Of a stretch of DNA of 64,000 bases, positions 33,095 to 44,367 are shown one piece after another. The translations under genes and the position numbers were made by a program. The stretch spans positions 124,001-188,000 of the forward strand of contig NZ_BDCI01000002.1 in the NCBI RefSeq assembly GCF_001613425.1, written 5' to 3'. Source of the DNA: Nocardia vulneris (GTDB lineage Bacteria > Actinomycetota > Actinomycetes > Mycobacteriales > Mycobacteriaceae). How positions within the stretch are numbered: position 1 is the stretch's first letter; the number at the start of each line of letters is the position of its first letter. The notes beneath the pieces were generated by a model. That model was not told the DNA's origin, ran no database searches, and saw nothing but the letters and a program-made list of their open reading frames with translations.

Positions 33095-36000
33095 GCCGGG
33101 CGCGGCCGCGCGACCAAGGCCGGGCGCAGTATCGCCCCGGCGTCGAGCCGAGTCACCAACTGCGCCACCGTCGGTGCGTCGAACACCGTCCGGATCGGCA
33201 CTTCCACCCCGAGCACCACCCGGATGCGGCTGGCCAGCCGGGTGGCGAGCAGCGAATGCCCGCCCAGGGCGAAGAAGCTGTCATCGATGCCGACGCGGTC
33301 CAGACCGAGGATCTCGGCGAACAATTCGGCCAGCACCCGCTCGCGCTCGTCGCGCGGTGCTCGGTAGGCGCGCGCGGGGGCGAACTCCGGGTCGGGCAGG
33401 GCCGCCCGGTCGAGTTTGCCGGTCGCGGTCAACGGCACCGAGTCGAGCACCAGCACGCTCGCGGGCACCATGAACTCGGGCAGCCGGTCGGTGGCCCAGC
33501 GGCGTACCTCGGCGGCCAGCAGGCCCGCGTGCGGGCTGTTCGCGTATCGGGCCGGATCACCCTGCGCCGTCGGTGGGTACAGGTCGGCGAGCGGTCCGTC
33601 CGGCGCCGTCGCGGCGTCGACGAACGCGGCCGTCATCCGGCCCGGTTCCGCCGACCATGTGACGGCGGTCCGGTAGCCGAGTTCCACGCCGAGCCGGTGC
33701 AGGTCCTCGGGCAGCAGACCGGTGTGCGAGCGCGTCGTGTGGTCACCCAGTACGCCTTCGAAACCCACTGCGAGGGCGCCGGTTTCGCGGTCCAGGTCGA
33801 CCGGCGCACCGTTGCGGATCCGATGCGCGGCCGCGACCTCCCCGAGCAGCCCGGCGTGCGGGATACCGGTGATCCGGACGCCGGCACAACGCTCCCGCAG
33901 CAGCGTCCGCAGCCATTCGCCGTCGCGGAAAACAGCTTCCGGCAGCTCGGCGACGGCGACCGGTGCCACCGGCGCCTTGTACAGGACCACGTCGTATCGG
34001 TACCGGGTCAACTCGTTCACCGAATATCCGCGCTTGAGCGCGATATCCACCGCACCGATCTCGAGCACCTCGCGCAAGGCCGGGAAGTACTCCGGTGCGA
34101 GCAGCAGCTCCTGTTCGGCGGCGATATCGCGGCGCACGCGGTCCTCGACCGCCGCCGGATCCGTACCGCCGTTGCGCCGGATCTGCGCCGCGGTGGTGAA
34201 CTCGGTGAGCAGGGCCAGATTTCGGATGTCACCGACAAAGACCGCGCCGCCGGGCGCCAGCGCGCGCAGCGCGTGCCCGAGCACGCGGCGCAGGTACCGC
34301 TCCCCCGGGAAGTACTGGATCACCGAGTTCACGATCACCGTATCGAAATGGCCGGCCGGCAAGCCGGACCCGTCGTCGGCGGCGCGGACGCTCAACTCGA
34401 CGTGCTCGACCCAGTCCTCGTGCAACTCCGCGAGCTGGTGGCGCAGCGAGGCGATGGTCTCGGCGGAGAAGTCCGTGGCCCAGTACTCGGCGCACTCCGG
34501 GGCCAACTGCGACATCAACAGACCCGACCCCACACCGATCTCCAGCACCCGACGCGGACCCAACTCCCTAATCCGATCCACCGTCGCCGCCCGCCACTCC
34601 CGCATCTGCACCAACGGAATCGGCGCACCGGTGTAGCTGCTGTTCCACCCACCGAAGTCGTTGCCAAACCCGGCCTGCGCGTCGGATCGGGCGCCGCTCC
34701 CGCTCGCCGCGGCGTACAGGTCGTCGTATACCCGGCGCCACTGCCCCACCAACTCGTCCTCGCCCACGATCGGCCCCGAGCGGTCGGCGACGACGTAACC
34801 CACCAGCTGCTTGCCACCCTCGTTGCCGGTGTCGCGGGCCAGCACCACCGCCTGCGCCACCGACGGATGTTGCGCCAGTACGGTTTCCACCTCGGCCGGT
34901 TCCACGCGGAATCCCCGGATCTTGACCTGATCGTCGGCGCGGCCGACGAACTCCAGCACGCCCGAACCGGTCCAGCGGACCACGTCGCCGGTCCGATACA
35001 GCCGCCCGCCCGACGGATCGAACGGATCGGCCACGAACCGCGCCGCGGTCAGGCCGGCCCGCCCGCGGTAGCCACGCGCCAATTGCGCACCGGACACATA
35101 CAATTCACCGGCCACCCCCACCGGGACCGGCATCAGCCACGAATCCAGCACGTACACACGGCTGTTCGCCACCGGCGCACCGATCGGCACCATCGTGTCC
35201 CGCAGACCGGCAGGCACACGGTAGGCGGTGACGTTCACCGTCGCCTCGGTCGGACCGTAGAGGTTGTCCACCCGGACGTCTCCGCCGCACACCGCTTGCA
35301 ACGCGTCGACCGAACCGCTGGGCAGCGTGTCGGCTCCGGTGTTCACCTGGGTCAGGCTGCGCAGCGGCGTGCCCGGCACCGACGCCGCGTGCTCGACCAG
35401 CGCCGCGAGCAGCGGCGGTGTCGCGAACAGCTTCGTTACCGCCCGGCGCGCGATCAGGCGGGTGATCTCGCTCGGATCCGAACGCTCCGCCGCGGCGATC
35501 ACCAGCGTTGCGCCGCCGCAGAGCGCGGGCCAGATCTCGTAGGTGGACGCGTCGAACGCCACCGAGGAGTGCACCAGCACCCGGTCGCCGGAACCCGCCG
35601 ACCAGGCCTGCATCACCAAATTGACTACGTTGCGATGCGTCACGCCAACGCCTTTGGGCACACCGGTCGAACCGGAGGTATAGATCACATAGGCCAGGTT
35701 CTGCGGTCGCGCAGTACCGCTGCGCTCGCCGAGGTCCGGCAGCTCCACCGGGTCGACCCGAAGGCGCGGTATCGCGTTGTGCGGCAACGTGTTCTCGGTG
35801 GCGGCGTCGGTGAGCACGAGCACCGGCGCCGCGTCGTCCAGCACGAACGCCAAACGATCCGTGGCATACACCGGATCGATCGGCAGATATCCACCACCCG
35901 CCTTGAGCACCGCCAGCAACGCGACGACCAGCTCCGCCGACCGGGGCAGGGCCACCGCGACGATGCGGTCGGGCCCGACGCCGTGCGCGCGCAAATGCCG

Positions 36001-39000
36001 CGCGAGTCGATCGGCCTGACCGTCGAGGTCGCGGTAGGTGAGTTCGGTCGCCCCGCCGACGACGGCCACCGCGTCGGGCGTGCGGGCGGCCTGCTTTTCG
36101 AACAGCCCGGCCAGCGTGGTTTCCGGCAGCGCGCACCCGGTGTCGTTCCAGCGGGTCAGCACCAGTTCGCGTTCCGCACCGTCGAGCAGGTCGATCGCGC
36201 CCACCGGGGCGGCCGGGTTCGACACCGCCTGCCGCAGCACCCGCACCAGTCGTTGCGCCATGGCCGTCACCGTGGACCGGTCGAACAATTCCGTCGCGTA
36301 TTCGACGAAGCCGCGCCACGGCGTACCGGCAGGTGCCTCCGAGACATTGAAGAACAGGTCGAAGCGTGAGGTCGCGGTGGACGCGTCGTACGGTTCGAGC
36401 CGCACCCCCGACAGCTCCAAGGCGGGCAGCGTGTTGTTCTGGAAGGCCAGCGTCACCTGGAACAGCGGATGATGCGCCGCCGAGCGCACCGGGTTGAGCA
36501 ACTCCACCAGCAGTTCGAACGGGATGTCCTGATTCTCGTACGCCGCCAGCGCTTTGGCCCTGACCTGCCCCAGCACCTCGGCGAACGACGCCGCGGGCGT
36601 GACCGTGGCGCGCAGCACCCAGGTGTTCACGAAGAAGCCGACCAGATCCGCCAAGGCCTCGTCGGTCCGGCCCGCGATCGGCGCGCCGATCGGAATATCC
36701 TCCCCCGCACCGAGTTCGGCGAGCAGCACGACCAGCGCCGCTTGCCACACCATCGACACGGTCGCGCCTTCGCCGGCCGCGAACTGTTCCACCGCCGCGC
36801 GCAGCGGCGCGTCGACCTCGAAGGTGACCACGTCGCCGCGGTAGCTCGCCACCCGCGGCCGCGGTCGATCAGTGGGCAGCCGCAACTGCTCGGGCACATC
36901 GTCGAATTCGTTTCGCCAGTACTCGAATTGGCGCGCGAGCACACTGTCCGGATCATCGGCCGCACCGAGCAGGTCCCGCTGCCACAGCGTGTAGTCCACG
37001 TACTGCACCGGCAGCGCGGTCCAGCGCGGGGCGCGGCCCGCCAGGCGGGAGTCGTACGCGGCGGACAGATCCCGCAGCAGCGGCGTCAGCGACCAGCCGT
37101 CTCCCGCGATGTGATGGATCAGCACCACCGCGACGCACTCGTCCGGGGCGTAGCGGAAGACGCTGGTACGCAGGGGGATCTCCGCGGACAGGTCGAAGCC
37201 GTAGCGGGCGGCCCCGGTGACGGCGGCGGCCACGTCGGCGGCGGCCACCTCGGTCACCAGCACCGGTACCTCGATATCGTCCGACGCGAGCACCCGCTGC
37301 GCGGGCACGCCGTCGGCGGCGACGAAGATGGTGCGCAAGCTCTCGTGCCTGGCCACCACATCACGCACGGCGGCGCCGAAAGCCGCGATATCCAGCCCGT
37401 GCAGCCGGACCGCCAGCACCATGTTGTAGGTGGCCGAGGGACCTTCCAGTCGGTGGATGAACCACAGTCGCTGCTGCGCGTAGGACAGCGGAATCACCTC
37501 GGGCCGAGCCTGACTCAGCAGCGCCGGACGCACCTGCGCGTCGGCGTCGAGCCTGGTCACCAGCTGTGCCACGCTCGGCGCGTCGAACACCGTCCGGATC
37601 GGCACCTCGACGCCGAGCACCACCCGGATCCGGCTGGCCAGCCGGGTGGCGAGCAGCGAATGACCGCCCAGCTCGAAGAAGCTGTCGTCCACGCCGACCC
37701 GGTCGCGGCCGAGGATCTCGCGATACAGCTCGACCAGCATGTGTTCCTGGATGGTGCTCGGCGCGCGATACCGCGCGCCGGAGCGCAACTCGGGCGCGGG
37801 CAGCGCGGCCCGGTCCAGTTTGCCGTTCGGCGTCAACGGCACCGCGTCGATGACGAGAACCGCTGCGGGCACCATGAATTCGGGCAGCCGCTCGGCGGCG
37901 AAGGCGCGCACCTGCGCGCCCGTCAGCTCGGCATGACCGTTCGTGCCCGCTGCGCCGACGGTGTGCTGGGCTACGACGTAGCCGACCAACTGCTCCCCCA
38001 CCCCCGTGGTCCGGGCCACCACCACGGCGCGGGACACCGAAGGATGCTGGGCCAGCACGATTTCCACTTCACCCGGCTCGACCCGGAAGCCACGGATCTT
38101 CACCTGATCGTCGACCCGCCCGACGAACTCCAGCTGCCCGGACCGGTTCCAGCGCACCACATCACCGGTGCGATACAACCGTGCGCCGGCCGCGTCGAAG
38201 GGGTCGGCCACGAACCGTGTCGCGGTGAACCCCGGCCGTCCGCGATATCCCCGCGCCACCTGGGCCCCGGCCACGTACAACTCCCCCGCGACGCCGATCG
38301 GCACCGGCCGCAGCCACGAATCCAGCACGAACGCACGGACATCGGCGAGCGGCGATCCGATCGGCACCGCCGCCGCGTGCGCGCTCACGTCGTCGGCGCC
38401 GAACACCGTGGCGAACACCGTGGTCTCGGTCGGCCCGTAGCCGTTGAGCACCTGTGCGCCCGCACTGGCGGTCCGCACCCGGTGCACCAGTGCCGCGTCG
38501 AGTTCGGCGCCGCCGACGATCACCTGGTTCAAGCCGCGCAGCGGCCGGCCCGGCAGCGTCTCCGCGTGTTCGAGCAGCACTCCCAGCAGAGCCGGGGTGG
38601 AGAACATCTTGGTCACCGCCCGCGATGCGACCAAGCCGACGATCTCGGCCGCGTCCGACCGCGGCGCACCGGCGAGCACCACGGTGCCGCCCGCGATCAG
38701 CGCGGGCCAGATCTCGTAGGTCGAGGCGTCGAACGCGGTCGAGGAATGCACCAGCACGCGCTCGCCCGGCCCCGCCGCCCACGCCTGCGCCGCGAGGCTG
38801 TGCACGTTGTCATGCGTGACCGCAACGCCTTTGGGAACACCGGTCGAGCCGGACGTGTAGATCAGATACGCGAGATTGCCCGCACGCGCGGCACCGCCGC
38901 GTGGCGCCCCGGTCGTGTCCGGCTGTTCAAGCCTGTCGAGGTACAGACGCGCGATCGCGGTGTCCGGCAGCGTGGGTGCGGTGGCCCGGTCGGTGACGAG

Positions 39001-42000
39001 CACCACGGGTGCGGCGTCGGCGAGGATGAACGCCAGCCGGTCCGAGGGATACGCCGGATCGATCGGCAGATACCCGCCGCCTGCCTTCCACACCGCGAGC
39101 AACGCCACGATCAGCTCCGGCGAGCGCGGCAACGCCACCGCCACCATCGTTTCCGGGCCCACTCCCTGCGCGGCCAGGACGCGTGCGAGTCGACCCGCCC
39201 GTTCGTCGAGCTCCCGGTACGAGATCTCGGCGTCCGCGCCGACGACCGCGGTCGCGTCCGGAGTCGCAGCCGCCTGCGCCTCGAACCGCTCGAGCGTGGT
39301 GCCGGGCCGGGCCGACGGCGCGCCGTGCCGGTTCCACTGCCGCACCAGCAGATTGCGCTCCGCACTGTCGAGGACGTCGATCGCCCCCACCGGACGGTCC
39401 GGGTCGGCCACCACCTGCCGCAGGATCCGCACCCAGCGCGCGGCCATCGCCGCGACGGTGGTCCGGTCGAACAGCTCGGTGGCGTATTCGATGTAGCCGT
39501 GCCAGCCGACCGGATCAGGCGCGGCACCGTTGTCCGGCACCGGCGCCGCGGCGTCGGCGAGGTCGAAGGTGAGATCGAAGCGCGAGGTGGTGGTGGGCGG
39601 CAGGAAAGGCGTCACGTCGGCGCCGGGCAGGGCCAGGGCCGGAAGGGCGTTGTTCTGCAACGTCAGCAGCACCTGGAACAGCGGATGATGGGCCGCCGAA
39701 CGCACCGGATTGAGCAGCTCGACCAGCAGTTCGAACGGTGCGTCCTGGTTCTCGTAGGCGGCCAGCGCTTGTGCCCGGACACCGGCCAGGATCTCGGCGA
39801 ATGCCGCTGCGGGCGCGACGCTCGCGCGCAGCACCCAGGTGTTGACGAAGCAACCGACCAGCTCGGCCAGCGCCTCGTCGGTCCGGCCCGCGATCGGCGC
39901 GCCGATCGGAATATCCTCGCCCGCACCGAGTTTGTGCAGCAACACCGCCAGCGCGGCCTGCAACACCATCGACACCGTCGCACCCGCACGACCCGCGAGG
40001 TGCTCCACCGCGGTCCGGGTCTCGGCGTCGATCTCGAACAGGACGCGGTCGCCCCGATAGCCGGCCACCCGCGGCCGCGGCCGATCCAGTGGCAACGGCA
40101 GCTGCTCGGGCAGTTCGTCGAGTTCGGTTCGCCAGTAGTCGAATTGGCGCGCGAGCACGCTGCCCGGGTCGGCCGCCGAGCCCAGCATCTCGCGCTGCCA
40201 CAGCGTGTAGTCCGCGTACTGCACCGGCAACGGCGCCCACAGTGGCTCCCGCTGGGCGCGCCGAGCCGTGTACGCCTGTGACACATCCCGCAGCAGGGTC
40301 GGCACCGACCAGCCGTCACCGGCGATGTGATGGATCAGCACGAGCAGCGCCCAATCGTCGGTGCCGCAGCGGAATACGTGGGCCCGCAGCGGGATCTCCG
40401 TCGACAGGTCGAAGCGATAGCCCGCGGCCTCGGCCACCGCCGCCGCCGTCTCGGCGGGGTCCACGTCGGTGACGAGCACGGGTATCCGCACGCTGTCCGC
40501 GTCGAGCACCTGTTGCGCGGGCACACCGTCGGTCTCGGTGAAGACCGTGCGCAGGCTCTCGTGCCTGGTTACCACGTCGCCGAGGGCCGCGGTGAACGCC
40601 GCTGGATCGAACGCGCCCCGCACCCGCGCCGCCAGCGGCACGTTGTAGGTGGCCGAGGGCCCTTCCAGCCGCTGGATGAACCACAGCCGCCGCTGCGCGT
40701 ACGACAGCGGGAGTACCCCCGGCCGTGCGCGAGTCGTGAGGGTGGGACGCACCTGGGCGCCGTCGTCGAGCCGAGTCACCAACTGCGCCACGGTCGCCGC
40801 GTCGAAGACCGTCCGGATCGGTACCTCCACGCCCAGCGTGGCGCGGATCCGACTGATCAGGCGGGTGGCCGACAGCGAGTGGCCGCCCAAGTCGAAGAAA
40901 CTGTCGTCCACGCCGACCCGGTCCACACCGAGTACCTCGGCGAACAGGCCCGCCAGGACCCGTTCGGTCTCGTTGCCCGGCGCTCGATACCCCGCCGAGG
41001 ACACCCATTCGGGGGCGGGCAACGCGGCCCGGTCGAGTTTCCCGTTGGGCGTCAACGGCACCGCGTCGAGCACCAGCACCGCGGCGGGCACCAGGAACTC
41101 GGGCAACCGCTCGGCGGCGAATCGGCGCACCTGTGCCCCGTCCAGGCCGTGCCCGTTCGGGCGATCGGTGCGCTCGGCCACCACATATCCGATCAGCTGC
41201 TTGCCGCCTTCGGTGTCAGCGGCCACCACCACCGCCTGGGTCACCGACGGATGCTGTGCCAGAACGGCTTCCACCTCGCCCGGTTCGATCCGGAAGCCGC
41301 GGATCTTGACCTGATCGTCGGCCCGGCCCACGTACTCCAGTACCCCGCCCGCGCTCCAGCGCACCACGTCGCCGGTGCGATACAGGCGCCCGCCGCCCGC
41401 CGGATCGAACGGATCGGCCACGAACCGGGCCGCGGTCAGTCCGGCTCGCCCCTGGTAGCCGCGCGCCAATTGCGCACCCGCTACGTACAATTCACCTGCG
41501 ACACCCACGGGCACCGGCAGCAACCACGAATCCAGCACGTACACGCGCATGTTCCCGAGGGCCGACCCGATCGGGCTGCCACCGCGGGCGCGCTGAGCCG
41601 CCGACAGTTCGAGTCGCGTGACGTGCACGGTGGTTTCGGTGATCCCGTACATGTTCACCAAGGCCGGGCCGGGCCCGTGGTCCGCCGCGTACCACGGCCG
41701 CAGGTAGCCGGGCTGCAACGCTTCGCCGCCGAAAATCACCATGCGCAAAGCCGATTCGGCGCGGTCGCCGGCCGCGCGCGCTTCGGCCAGCGCGTAGAAG
41801 GCGGACGGCGTCTGGTTGAGCACCGTTACGCCCCGGTCCACCACCAGATCCCACAGCTGCGCCGGGGTGCGCACCACGTCCCACGGCACCACGACGACCC
41901 GGCCGCCGTGCAGCAGCGCACCCCAGATCTCCCACACCGAAAAATCGAAGGCCTGCGAATGACACCACGCCCACACGTCTGCCGGGCCGAAGTCGCACCA

Positions 42001-43893
42001 CGGGGCGGTGCTCAGGAACAGCGAGGCCACGTTGCGATGGGTGACCCCGACGCCCTTCGGCCGCCCGGTGGACCCGGACGTGTAGATGAGATAGGCCAGA
42101 TTGCCCGGTCGCAGCGGCACCGGACGCACCACGCCCGACCGTTCCCCCGCGACCTCCCCGACCAGGATGACCGGAATCGGATAACACGACACCGTGTTCG
42201 CGGTGGCCGCGTCGGTGAGCACGGCCACCGGCGCGGCATCGTCGAGCACGAAGGCCAGCCGCTCGGCCGGGTAGCCCGGATCGACGGGCAGATAGGCGCC
42301 GCCGGCCTTCACCACCGCCAGGATCGCGACGATGAACTCCACCGAGCGCGGCAACGCCACCGCCACCACGCTGTCCGGGCGCACCCCGCGGGAAATCAGT
42401 GTGCGCGCAACCCGATCCGACCACAGGTCGAGGTCCCGGTAGGACAGCTCCACCGGGCCGGACACCACCGCGACCGCGTCGGGCGCGCGGCGCACCTGCT
42501 CTTCGAACAGTCCCACCAACGTCGCGTCCGGGTCCACCGGCACCGCCGTGTCGTTCCACGTCTCGAGCACCAGGCGGCGGTCGGGACCGAGAATGTCCAC
42601 CGCACCGAGGGATACGCCGGGATCGGCGATCGCCTGCCGCAGGAAGCGCGCGATGGAATCGAGGTAGGTCTGCAGGTCGGCGTCGGTATAGCGTTGCGCG
42701 TCACCCTCGATCCGCAGATAGCCGCCCCGGTCCGAACGCCGCTCGTAATAGAAGACGATGGACAGATCGCCGCTGTTACCGGCGGAATAGAGCTGGAGAT
42801 CGGCGGTGCCGTCCGACATTTCCAGCGCCCCGAAGAACGACATGACATTGACGACCGGGCCGAACGGATTACCTTTCGTCTTCGGCATTCTCAGGTCCCG
42901 CCGGATATCGGAGAGCCCGTACCGCAGATGATCGCGGGCGCCGGCGATCGTCGCGTAGATCCGATGGGCCAGCTCCGCCAGCGACAGATTGCGGTTCGAA
43001 TCGACCAGCAACGGTACCGTGTCCGACAGCTGGCACGGCGTCTTGTGCGCGATCCCGACCTGATTCGACACCGGTATCTGCAAACAGAATTCGTCGCGCA
43101 ACGCGTAACGCTGGATCGCGGCGGCCGCGACGGACAGCAGCAGGTAGGGCAGCTTCACGCCGGCCGCGCGCGCGGCACTCAGCAGCCCGCCCAGCTCCGT
43201 GCCGGAGAAGCTGTGGGTACTGCCGATGCGGCCCGGTGGCGTGCCCGGCGCCGCGTTGCCCGGCAGCCGCAACGGCTCGATCCCCGCGGGAATCTGCTTG
43301 CGCCAGTAGGCGCGATCGATCGCCTGCCGGCGGCGGCGGTAGGCGAGATCGTGCTCGATGAGATCGTCGATGTGCACGAAATCGGCTGGCGCGATGGGTG
43401 TTCCGGCCACCATGGCGCAGTACACGTCGAGCACCCGCTGCGCCCAAGTCGCTACGCCGACACCATCCATGATGATGTGGTGGAAGCACATCGAGAGCAG
43501 GTAGTGATCGGTGCCGACCTCGAGCAGCGCGACCCGCAACAGCGAGTCCAGCTCCAGATCGAAACCGAGCTCTCGTTCCCGGGCCATGTAGTCCAGCGCC
43601 GCGGCGGTGGGATCCGGTTCCGCGGTGAAGTCGACATAGGTCGGCAGCCAATCCCGGATATCCCGTTCCACCTGCATCGGCCCGTTCGGCCCGCGGACGA
43701 TATTGACCGTCAGGGCCGGCGACTCGGCGAAAACCTGCTGTAGGGCGTCGGCGAAATATCCCAGTTCCAGATCCGTATGGATATCGATGTAGACGATGCA
43801 ATTATTCGGAATATCGGAAAGTTCGTGCGCTATCCACAGTTCTTTCTGAATCGAAGTCAAACTGCGCAGCAGCGATTTGTTACCGGATTGCAT
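28633..43893 (-). CDS. nonribosomal peptide synthetase, modules 1-4 (starter C domain, Thr-activating first module)
   Basis: The product is 5,086 residues: C1-A-T, C-A-T, C-A-MT-T, C-A-MT-T. C1 is divergent from all other C domains but keeps HHIIMDG near residue 138, so it probably acylates the first amino acid or acts as a starter. Modules 3 and 4 carry N-methyltransferase domains embedded in the A domain. The start ATG at 43893 is preceded by GAGGGAG six bases upstream. It ends in a T domain, with its TGA overlapping the next NRPS start, so the chain passes in trans to module 5. It diverges from the SARP regulator across a 474-nt region. No MbtH-like gene is seen nearby although actinobacterial A domains often need one. 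Confidence 0.95.
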   Translation of the reverse strand: MQSGNKSLLRSLTSIQKELWIAHELSDIPNNCIVYIDIHTDLELGYFADALQQVFAESPALTVNIVRGPNGPMQVERDIRDWLPTYVDFTAEPDPTAAALDYMARERELGFDLELDSLLRVALLEVGTDHYLLSMCFHHIIMDGVGVATWAQRVLDVYCAMVAGTPIAPADFVHIDDLIEHDLAYRRRRQAIDRAYWRKQIPAGIEPLRLPGNAAPGTPPGRIGSTHSFSGTELGGLLSAARAAGVKLPYLLLSVAAAAIQRYALRDEFCLQIPVSNQVGIAHKTPCQLSDTVPLLVDSNRNLSLAELAHRIYATIAGARDHLRYGLSDIRRDLRMPKTKGNPFGPVVNVMSFFGALEMSDGTADLQLYSAGNSGDLSIVFYYERRSDRGGYLRIEGDAQRYTDADLQTYLDSIARFLRQAIADPGVSLGAVDILGPDRRLVLETWNDTAVPVDPDATLVGLFEEQVRRAPDAVAVVSGPVELSYRDLDLWSDRVARTLISRGVRPDSVVAVALPRSVEFIVAILAVVKAGGAYLPVDPGYPAERLAFVLDDAAPVAVLTDAATANTVSCYPIPVILVGEVAGERSGVVRPVPLRPGNLAYLIYTSGSTGRPKGVGVTHRNVASLFLSTAPWCDFGPADVWAWCHSQAFDFSVWEIWGALLHGGRVVVVPWDVVRTPAQLWDLVVDRGVTVLNQTPSAFYALAEARAAGDRAESALRMVIFGGEALQPGYLRPWYAADHGPGPALVNMYGITETTVHVTRLELSAAQRARGGSPIGSALGNMRVYVLDSWLLPVPVGVAGELYVAGAQLARGYQGRAGLTAARFVADPFDPAGGGRLYRTGDVVRWSAGGVLEYVGRADDQVKIRGFRIEPGEVEAVLAQHPSVTQAVVVAADTEGGKQLIGYVVAERTDRPNGHGLDGAQVRRFAAERLPEFLVPAAVLVLDAVPLTPNGKLDRAALPAPEWVSSAGYRAPGNETERVLAGLFAEVLGVDRVGVDDSFFDLGGHSLSATRLISRIRATLGVEVPIRTVFDAATVAQLVTRLDDGAQVRPTLTTRARPGVLPLSYAQRRLWFIQRLEGPSATYNVPLAARVRGAFDPAAFTAALGDVVTRHESLRTVFTETDGVPAQQVLDADSVRIPVLVTDVDPAETAAAVAEAAGYRFDLSTEIPLRAHVFRCGTDDWALLVLIHHIAGDGWSVPTLLRDVSQAYTARRAQREPLWAPLPVQYADYTLWQREMLGSAADPGSVLARQFDYWRTELDELPEQLPLPLDRPRPRVAGYRGDRVLFEIDAETRTAVEHLAGRAGATVSMVLQAALAVLLHKLGAGEDIPIGAPIAGRTDEALAELVGCFVNTWVLRASVAPAAAFAEILAGVRAQALAAYENQDAPFELLVELLNPVRSAAHHPLFQVLLTLQNNALPALALPGADVTPFLPPTTTSRFDLTFDLADAAAPVPDNGAAPDPVGWHGYIEYATELFDRTTVAAMAARWVRILRQVVADPDRPVGAIDVLDSAERNLLVRQWNRHGAPSARPGTTLERFEAQAAATPDATAVVGADAEISYRELDERAGRLARVLAAQGVGPETMVAVALPRSPELIVALLAVWKAGGGYLPIDPAYPSDRLAFILADAAPVVLVTDRATAPTLPDTAIARLYLDRLEQPDTTGAPRGGAARAGNLAYLIYTSGSTGVPKGVAVTHDNVHSLAAQAWAAGPGERVLVHSSTAFDASTYEIWPALIAGGTVVLAGAPRSDAAEIVGLVASRAVTKMFSTPALLGVLLEHAETLPGRPLRGLNQVIVGGAELDAALVHRVRTASAGAQVLNGYGPTETTVFATVFGADDVSAHAAAVPIGSPLADVRAFVLDSWLRPVPIGVAGELYVAGAQVARGYRGRPGFTATRFVADPFDAAGARLYRTGDVVRWNRSGQLEFVGRVDDQVKIRGFRVEPGEVEIVLAQHPSVSRAVVVARTTGVGEQLVGYVVAQHTVGAAGTNGHAELTGAQVRAFAAERLPEFMVPAAVLVIDAVPLTPNGKLDRAALPAPELRSGARYRAPSTIQEHMLVELYREILGRDRVGVDDSFFELGGHSLLATRLASRIRVVLGVEVPIRTVFDAPSVAQLVTRLDADAQVRPALLSQARPEVIPLSYAQQRLWFIHRLEGPSATYNMVLAVRLHGLDIAAFGAAVRDVVARHESLRTIFVAADGVPAQRVLASDDIEVPVLVTEVAAADVAAAVTGAARYGFDLSAEIPLRTSVFRYAPDECVAVVLIHHIAGDGWSLTPLLRDLSAAYDSRLAGRAPRWTALPVQYVDYTLWQRDLLGAADDPDSVLARQFEYWRNEFDDVPEQLRLPTDRPRPRVASYRGDVVTFEVDAPLRAAVEQFAAGEGATVSMVWQAALVVLLAELGAGEDIPIGAPIAGRTDEALADLVGFFVNTWVLRATVTPAASFAEVLGQVRAKALAAYENQDIPFELLVELLNPVRSAAHHPLFQVTLAFQNNTLPALELSGVRLEPYDASTATSRFDLFFNVSEAPAGTPWRGFVEYATELFDRSTVTAMAQRLVRVLRQAVSNPAAPVGAIDLLDGAERELVLTRWNDTGCALPETTLAGLFEKQAARTPDAVAVVGGATELTYRDLDGQADRLARHLRAHGVGPDRIVAVALPRSAELVVALLAVLKAGGGYLPIDPVYATDRLAFVLDDAAPVLVLTDAATENTLPHNAIPRLRVDPVELPDLGERSGTARPQNLAYVIYTSGSTGVPKGVGVTHRNVVNLVMQAWSAGSGDRVLVHSSVAFDASTYEIWPALCGGATLVIAAAERSDPSEITRLIARRAVTKLFATPPLLAALVEHAASVPGTPLRSLTQVNTGADTLPSGSVDALQAVCGGDVRVDNLYGPTEATVNVTAYRVPAGLRDTMVPIGAPVANSRVYVLDSWLMPVPVGVAGELYVSGAQLARGYRGRAGLTAARFVADPFDPSGGRLYRTGDVVRWTGSGVLEFVGRADDQVKIRGFRVEPAEVETVLAQHPSVAQAVVLARDTGNEGGKQLVGYVVADRSGPIVGEDELVGQWRRVYDDLYAAASGSGARSDAQAGFGNDFGGWNSSYTGAPIPLVQMREWRAATVDRIRELGPRRVLEIGVGSGLLMSQLAPECAEYWATDFSAETIASLRHQLAELHEDWVEHVELSVRAADDGSGLPAGHFDTVIVNSVIQYFPGERYLRRVLGHALRALAPGGAVFVGDIRNLALLTEFTTAAQIRRNGGTDPAAVEDRVRRDIAAEQELLLAPEYFPALREVLEIGAVDIALKRGYSVNELTRYRYDVVLYKAPVAPVAVAELPEAVFRDGEWLRTLLRERCAGVRITGIPHAGLLGEVAAAHRIRNGAPVDLDRETGALAVGFEGVLGDHTTRSHTGLLPEDLHRLGVELGYRTAVTWSAEPGRMTAAFVDAATAPDGPLADLYPPTAQGDPARYANSPHAGLLAAEVRRWATDRLPEFMVPASVLVLDSVPLTATGKLDRAALPDPEFAPARAYRAPRDERERVLAELFAEILGLDRVGIDDSFFALGGHSLLATRLASRIRVVLGVEVPIRTVFDAPTVAQLVTRLDAGAILRPALVARPRPAVVPLSFAQRRLWFIHRLEGPSATYNMAYAVRLHGADAAVLTTAIGDVVRRHESLRTIFVDADGVPSQRVLDADSLEIPVHRSTVDPAEVDAAVTGAVRYGFDLSSEIPLRADVFQCGADEYVVVLLIHHIAGDGWSMTPLLRDLSTAYTARIGGRAPDQPALPVQYVDYTLWQRELLGAATDPDSVLARQFEYWRRELDGLPDQLQLPTDRPRPRVASYRGDMVFFEIDPETRAAVERLAATEGATVSMVLQAALAVLLSRLGAGEDIPIGSPIAGRTDEALADLVGFFVNSWVLRAKVPVALSFREILAQVRTKALAAYENQDVPFELLVELLNPVRSAAHHPLFQVSLAFQNNTLPSLELPGVRFEPHIATTATARFDLFFNITDAPAGRAWSGLVEYATELFDGSTVETMVRRFEQVLRRIVVEPAAPVGSIEVLGADERESVLRRWNAATAAVPETTLIEVFEAQVARTPEALAVVCADTELTYRELDLRAGRLARMLTAHGVGAERLAAVALPRSPELLVALLAVVKAGGGYLPIDPAYPSDRVEYVLTDAAPVVVVTDSVTAKLLPSTSAPQLHLDAPEAVAAMAGRGECARVPSSAPAPQNLAYVIYTSGSTGRPKGVAITHRNVVNLVAQAWSVSSADRVLVHSSIAFDATTYEIWPALCGGAAVVLTCEQRADLAEITRLVQRRSVTKMFATPPLLSALSDHVASLPGSPLQSLRRVIVGGAELTADVVRKLPERGARAQIMNGYGPTETTACVTTHDAGTESDGPVPIGVPVPNTRVYVLDSWLTPVPVGVAGELYVAGAQVGRGYRGRPGLTAARFVADPFDTAGGRLYRTGDVVRWNRSGQLEFAGRVDDQVKIRGFRVEPGEVETVLAQHPSVSSAVVVARETEAGGKHLIGYVVPDRTGTAGGEDELVGQWRRVYDDLYSGAGKADSGSRNGHGGAAVPPSAAEQAPFGGDFGGWNSSYTGAPIPLAQMREWRSATVERIRGLRPGRLLEIGVGSGLLLSQLAPDCTEYRATDLSAATVDTLRQQLARLDADWTDRVVLSAQAADDVTGLPQHHFDTVVLNSVVQYFPSEAYLRRVLDRVRGLLAPGGAVFVGDVRNLALLPEFATAVQVTRHGGEDPATVADRVRRDIAGEQELLLAPEYFLAAGFDAVDIQLKRGRSVNELSRFRYDVVLHQSPATPISVLDLPKVEFDDGDRLRELLRSRHPEGLRVTGIPHAGLLGQIAAARRIAEGLPVSSGPQSDPRTAGFEGMLDASNPTEVGLLPADLHVLAGQFGYAAAVTWSARADRMDAVFLDAAGAQGRSLDGVYLPTGALADRGHYANNPQDSLLPAGVRAFAAERLPDFMVPTAVLVLDAVPLTANGKLDRAALPDPEFLSAKAYRAPRSDLEQTLTGLFSEILGVGRVGIDDSFFALGGHSLLATRLASRIRAVLGVEVPIRVMFEAATVAELADRWPRLAPSRRPALRRMNREVGL
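33095..37497 (-). other. NRPS module 3: C(LCL)-A-MT-T
   Basis: C domain HHIAGDGWS near residue 2263; A core near 2734; methyltransferase [12 protein letters not shown] near 3116; T LGGHSLL near 3544. The A code is DAYFNGLVNK. In place of the usual GGE/GGA turn the A domain reads NTGADTL, a feature shared with modules 5, 7 and 9. The substrate is unassigned; the residue is N-methylated. Confidence 0.88.
34471..34659 (-). repeat. near-identical copy of methyltransferase-domain DNA (pair with 9968-10156)
   Basis: Second member of the 189-bp pair described at 9968-10156, with three differences by eye at a constant offset of 24,503 bp. It lies in the N-terminal, SAM-binding half of the module 3 methyltransferase. 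Confidence 0.85.
37498..40718 (-). other. NRPS module 2: C(LCL)-A-T
   Basis: C domain HHIAGDGWS near residue 1190, A core near 1678, T LGGHSLL near 2076. The A code is DAYFIGGVFK, which resembles valine codes such as DAFWIGGTFK. A branched aliphatic residue is likely at position 2, with moderate confidence. Confidence 0.87.
40719..43893 (-). other. NRPS module 1: starter C-A(Thr)-T
   Basis: The divergent C1 domain occupies about residues 1-440. The A domain (446-960) gives DFWNIGMVHK, the canonical threonine code, with the LNQTPSAF and NMYGITETT motifs typical of Thr-activating domains. T1 reads [11 protein letters not shown] near residue 1003. Threonine is therefore residue 1, and its hydroxyl could close a lactone with the C-terminus. 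Confidence 0.9.
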
Positions 43894-44113
43894 AGCGAAC
43901 TCCCTCGCTCATCACCTGTGCCGGGCGGAACTGATCGTCTGCTGGCCGAAAGTCTGCGATGGTGAGCGTTTCGGGTACGTCCGATCACACAGCCGGGACA
44001 CGTCGTAGGACATGCGCGCGCCGTCCACCCCGAATCCCCGTGGGCGGCAACCTCGTCCGGACCCCGTCGGGGCACGCCGGTACGGCGGCTCAGCTGGTGC
44101 ACTGCCTGGCCGA

Positions 44114-44126
44114 TCCACCTAGTGGA
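44114..44126. promoter_or_regulatory. 13-bp inverted repeat, possible operator
   Basis: TCCAC (44114-44118) and GTGGA (44122-44126) are perfect complements around CTA. It sits mid-way in the divergent region. No regulator can be assigned. Confidence 0.3.
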
Positions 44127-44248
44127 CGCTCGACCATAACTGGATGCGTGATTGCGAGGTCGCCGGCCGACCGGCCCCCTCGCACGTCGTTGCCCCCGAA
44201 TCCTGGTGCAGCACACTCGATCAGGATGTCCCGGCCTGCGTAACTGGC

Positions 44249-44277
44249 GCTGTACTAGTGCGTAAATGACTGGTCAA
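44249..44277 (-). promoter_or_regulatory. possible NRPS operon promoter
   Basis: On the minus strand TTGACC (44277-44272) lies 17 nt before TACAGC (44254-44249). The -35 match is good, the -10 match poor. If used, the NRPS mRNA leader would be about 350 nt. Confidence 0.25.
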
Positions 44278-44367
44278 AGTGGTAACTATCCCCGCGTTCC
44301 CGCGCTCGGCGCGGCCCGCGCCGCCTATGCTCTGCGCTGGCAGCACATGGTTCAGGAGGGCTTGTCC

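Larger units (their letters stand above)
43894..44367. promoter_or_regulatory. divergent control region between the NRPS operon and SARP regulator
   Basis: This 474-nt non-coding stretch must hold the promoters of both the NRPS operon (minus) and the regulator (plus). It contains a perfect TCCAC-CTA-GTGGA inverted repeat at 44114-44126, a TTGACC-like element on the minus strand and a TATGCT box just before the regulator. No other gene is supported inside it. Confidence 0.6.

Noticed and set aside
44266..44367. Longer N-terminus for the SARP regulator
   Set aside because: AGGAGGG sits seven bases before ATG 44368, and the conserved wHTH domain begins within ten residues of it.
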